Origin: Mycobacterium rhizamassiliense
GTDB lineage: Bacteria; Actinomycetota; Actinomycetes; Mycobacteriales; Mycobacteriaceae
Direction of reading: 5' to 3'
Length of the DNA stretch: 64,000 nt
Assembly (NCBI RefSeq): GCF_900157375.1
Contig: NZ_LT721901.1
Location: 4,421,685 to 4,485,684 of the forward strand
Of this stretch, positions 62,110 to 64,000 are shown piece by piece (the first letter of the stretch is position 1; each line of letters opens with the position of its first letter). The position numbers and the translations under genes were made by a program. The notes beneath the pieces are model-generated. The model searched no databases, was not told the origin of the DNA, and was given only the letters and a program-made list of their open reading frames with translations.

Positions 62110-62730
62110 CTAATGTCTGATCTGTGGTACCAGGGCCCGGACCAGGAACTGCTCGACGAATTCGCGTTTGTCGGCCGCGGGGCGATGCCGCCACGACGGC
62201 GCCAGCAGGAACAGCGTCGTCGTGCTCAGCCACTGGACGATGGAGCGCGGATCGAGGTCGGCGTACAGCGAGCCGGCCTTCTGCCAGCGCTGCAGCAATG
62301 GACCGTAATGGCGCAGCTGCACCTCGATCAGCGGTTCCGAACCGACCTGCAGGGCTGTGGGCACCGCGGTGCTCTCGGTGGAGAACATCGCCTCGTTCAG
62401 CGGATTGCCCGCCACCGATTCCACTCGCTCCAACACCATCTGGGGCAGCGAACGGACGGGATCGTCCGGGTGGGGCAGCGAGCGGACCACGGCGCCGAGC
62501 GCAGCGTCGACGCGGGCCAGCACCAACCCCAGCAGCACCTCGTCGCGGTTGGGGAAGTAGCGATACACAGTTGAGCGGGACACGCCCGCCTCGTCGGCCA
62601 CTTCGGCCATCCGGATCTGGGCGTTTCCGCGCCGCACGATGCAGCGGCCGGCGGCAGCCAGCAGACGCTTGCGCGCCTCGTCGTCATCGAGGATCGCGCG
62701 ATCGTCACCCCACCACCGGTTCGGCTCCAT
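62110..62730 (-). CDS. TetR-family transcriptional regulator
   Basis: The 206-residue product has a helix-turn-helix in MAEVADEAGVSRSTVYRYFPNRDE, a strong TetR match. Its start is ATG 62730. It lies upstream of and co-directional with the phosphotransferase, and is divergent (135 bases) from the gene at 62866. The TGTCTG/CAGACA repeat next to its 3' end is a candidate site. Effector and targets are inferred only from position. Confidence 0.88.
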   Translation of the reverse strand: MEPNRWWGDDRAILDDDEARKRLLAAAGRCIVRRGNAQIRMAEVADEAGVSRSTVYRYFPNRDEVLLGLVLARVDAALGAVVRSLPHPDDPVRSLPQMVLERVESVAGNPLNEAMFSTESTAVPTALQVGSEPLIEVQLRHYGPLLQRWQKAGSLYADLDPRSIVQWLSTTTLFLLAPSWRHRPAADKREFVEQFLVRALVPQIRH

Positions 62731-62865
62731 GCAGCGATATTAGGGGATGTGTTGCGCCCTTGGGTATCTGATGGACGAGGTTGGGCAGAAATTATCGCTA
62801 GCGTCAGCGTGATCGCTGAAAGCGTTATCTGACAATGGATTTCGCCATCCGGCAGAAAGGCATTC

Positions 62866-63996
62866 ATGGTCTACAGCGCCGCCGATGAGTCGTTCACCCA
62901 CCAGCTGCCGACAACTTTCGACCAGGTCCACGAGCCCGACCCCACCTGGTCGGACCGTTGCTACTTCTTCGCCGCGTCCCCGGACGGCACGTTGCTGTTG
63001 GCGAGCGGTTACGGCAACAACCCCAATACCGGCACCGGATTGGGGTACGTCAAGGTCACCCTCGCCGACGGGCGGCACTGGGATCTGCTGGCCGGCCGCC
63101 CAATCGGCGGTACCGGGCGGGACGATTTGAGCGCCGGGCCCATGCGGTGGACGTGCGTCGAGCCGTTGAAGAAGTGGCGTCTCGACGTGGAGCCCAACGA
63201 TTCCGGCATTGCCTGGGAGCTGTACTACGAGCCGACGGCGCCGATGTGGGAACTGCTGCCCATGAAGGTTCGTGACGACGACGGCCGGGTGCTGGCCGAC
63301 ATGTACCACATGAAAGAGCCCGGGCGGTGGACCGGTTGGGTGCAGATCGACGGTGAGCGGATCAGTGTCGACGGCTTCCACGGCGGCCGCGACCGCACCT
63401 TCGGGGTGCGGGTATCGGACAAGATCGACTTCTGGCTGTGGCTGGACGCCGGCTTCGAGGACCACGCCATCGAGGCGTGGATCATCGAATCATCTGATGG
63501 GACGGTTCGTTACGTCGACGGTGGCATCACCCACGCCGACGGCACGTTGTCCAAGCGGTTCGTCAGGATCGAGCACGACGTCGAATTCGACGGTGAGAAC
63601 AAGCGGCCCGCCCGCGCGGTGCTCGTTTTCACCGACGAGGACGGCAAGAGCTACCGCGTCACCGCCGACACCCCCGAACAACACGTCAACGCCTACTACG
63701 GGCTGCCGATGGCGCACTGCCAGTACAACGACCTGGGCGCCGGTGGTTACTTCATCCACTTCCAGTGGGACAGCAACGATTCCGCACAACTCGCCGAGAC
63801 CGAGGGAAACTCGATGGCGCTCGACCAGCTGATGCGCTTCGAGCTGGACGGCAACAGCGGGTGGGGCATCTTCGAACTGCTGATGGGCGGCCAGGGTTAC
63901 CGCCGCTACCCGAACTGGACGGCGATGGACATGTCCGCTTTCACCCAGGACAAAACGCCGGTCGAACGGCTGCCGGACGAAGGGGTTCGTCAATGA
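62866..63996 (+). CDS. Beta-rich protein related to the C-terminal domain of the fusion at 34878
   Basis: A 376-residue protein starting at ATG 62866 with AAAGG upstream. It has no signal peptide or membrane span. The motif GGRDRTFGVRVSDKIDFWLW corresponds to GQRDHSWGVRDWWGMDWVW in the C-terminal half of the 34878 fusion, so the two share a domain. Such domains are commonly of unknown function and are often found with APH-fold kinases in mycobacteria. ATGA at its end starts another gene, which runs out of the window. I infer a partner kinase or dehydrogenase, but cannot see it. Confidence 0.7.
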   Translation: MVYSAADESFTHQLPTTFDQVHEPDPTWSDRCYFFAASPDGTLLLASGYGNNPNTGTGLGYVKVTLADGRHWDLLAGRPIGGTGRDDLSAGPMRWTCVEPLKKWRLDVEPNDSGIAWELYYEPTAPMWELLPMKVRDDDGRVLADMYHMKEPGRWTGWVQIDGERISVDGFHGGRDRTFGVRVSDKIDFWLWLDAGFEDHAIEAWIIESSDGTVRYVDGGITHADGTLSKRFVRIEHDVEFDGENKRPARAVLVFTDEDGKSYRVTADTPEQHVNAYYGLPMAHCQYNDLGAGGYFIHFQWDSNDSAQLAETEGNSMALDQLMRFELDGNSGWGIFELLMGGQGYRRYPNWTAMDMSAFTQDKTPVERLPDEGVRQ

Positions 63997-64000
63997 CCCA
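63993..64000 (+). CDS. Start of a further gene, cut by the window end
   Basis: ATG 63993 overlaps the stop of the preceding gene (ATGA), a typical coupled start. Only eight bases are visible, so neither the frame nor the product can be confirmed. Confidence 0.35.

Overview
The window is from a high-GC actinobacterium, almost certainly a slow-growing, non-tuberculous Mycobacterium. The backbone genes keep the order I remember from the M. tuberculosis pks12 to Rv2037c segment: a bimodular Pks12-type synthase, an Rv2047c-type epimerase/PEP-mobile-domain protein, LppI, LipT, PncA, an Rv2042c-like protein, a four-gene sugar ABC transporter and a patatin-like protein. All species and locus comparisons are from memory and were not searched.

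Layout. (1) 1-15026: the 3' 12.4 kb of pks12, then the Rv2047c-like gene. (2) 15023-32548: a 17.5-kb accessory catabolic island between the Rv2047c-like gene and lppI. Its left half is one long minus-strand operon (23443 to 15023). It encodes two near-identical polytopic membrane proteins, two micro-proteins with one membrane span each, a MoxR/NorQ AAA+ ATPase, a NorD-type VWA protein, a third small membrane protein, a DapB-like dehydrogenase, a VOC-fold protein and two P450s. Its right half carries two more DapB-like dehydrogenases, three SDRs (one of the mycofactocin-coupled type), two TetR regulators and a tandem pair of P450s. A shared inverted repeat (CTGACT-N2-AGTCAG) lies on three promoters of the island and suggests one TetR regulon. 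(3) 32558-41000: lppI, lipT, a phosphotransferase fusion, a gluconate-kinase-like gene, a DoxX protein with 14 tandem 11-residue repeats, pncA, an NTF2-like protein, a lipoprotein and a small DoxX-like protein. (4) 41077-46266: a SigJ/ECF41-like sigma factor overlapping a sugar ABC transporter operon. (5) 46225-50115: a UGT-type glycosyltransferase divergent from a TetR, a patatin and a DUF3097 protein. (6) 50157-54339: an IdeR-type iron box followed by efeUOB. (7) 54508-58391: OsmC, cyanase, a frameshifted acyl-CoA-dehydrogenase-like gene, an ECF sigma factor, a zinc-finger partner and a formate/nitrite-type channel, mostly with overlapping stops and starts. (8) 58499-64000: an acyltransferase, an aldo/keto reductase, an APH-fold phosphotransferase, a TetR and a protein related to the C-terminal half of the fusion at 34878.

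The most unusual element is the NorQ/NorD-plus-membrane-protein operon at 18955-23443. MoxR/VWA pairs normally mature or activate metalloenzymes, yet no known NorQD client (nitric oxide reductase, RuBisCO, CO dehydrogenase) is present. The duplicated His-rich membrane proteins with their micro-proteins are therefore the obvious candidate client: possibly an undescribed membrane metalloenzyme that works with the P450s, VOC protein and dehydrogenases in degrading a hydrophobic substrate.

No rRNA, tRNA, CRISPR array or insertion sequence was recognised. No gap between genes exceeds about 260 bases.
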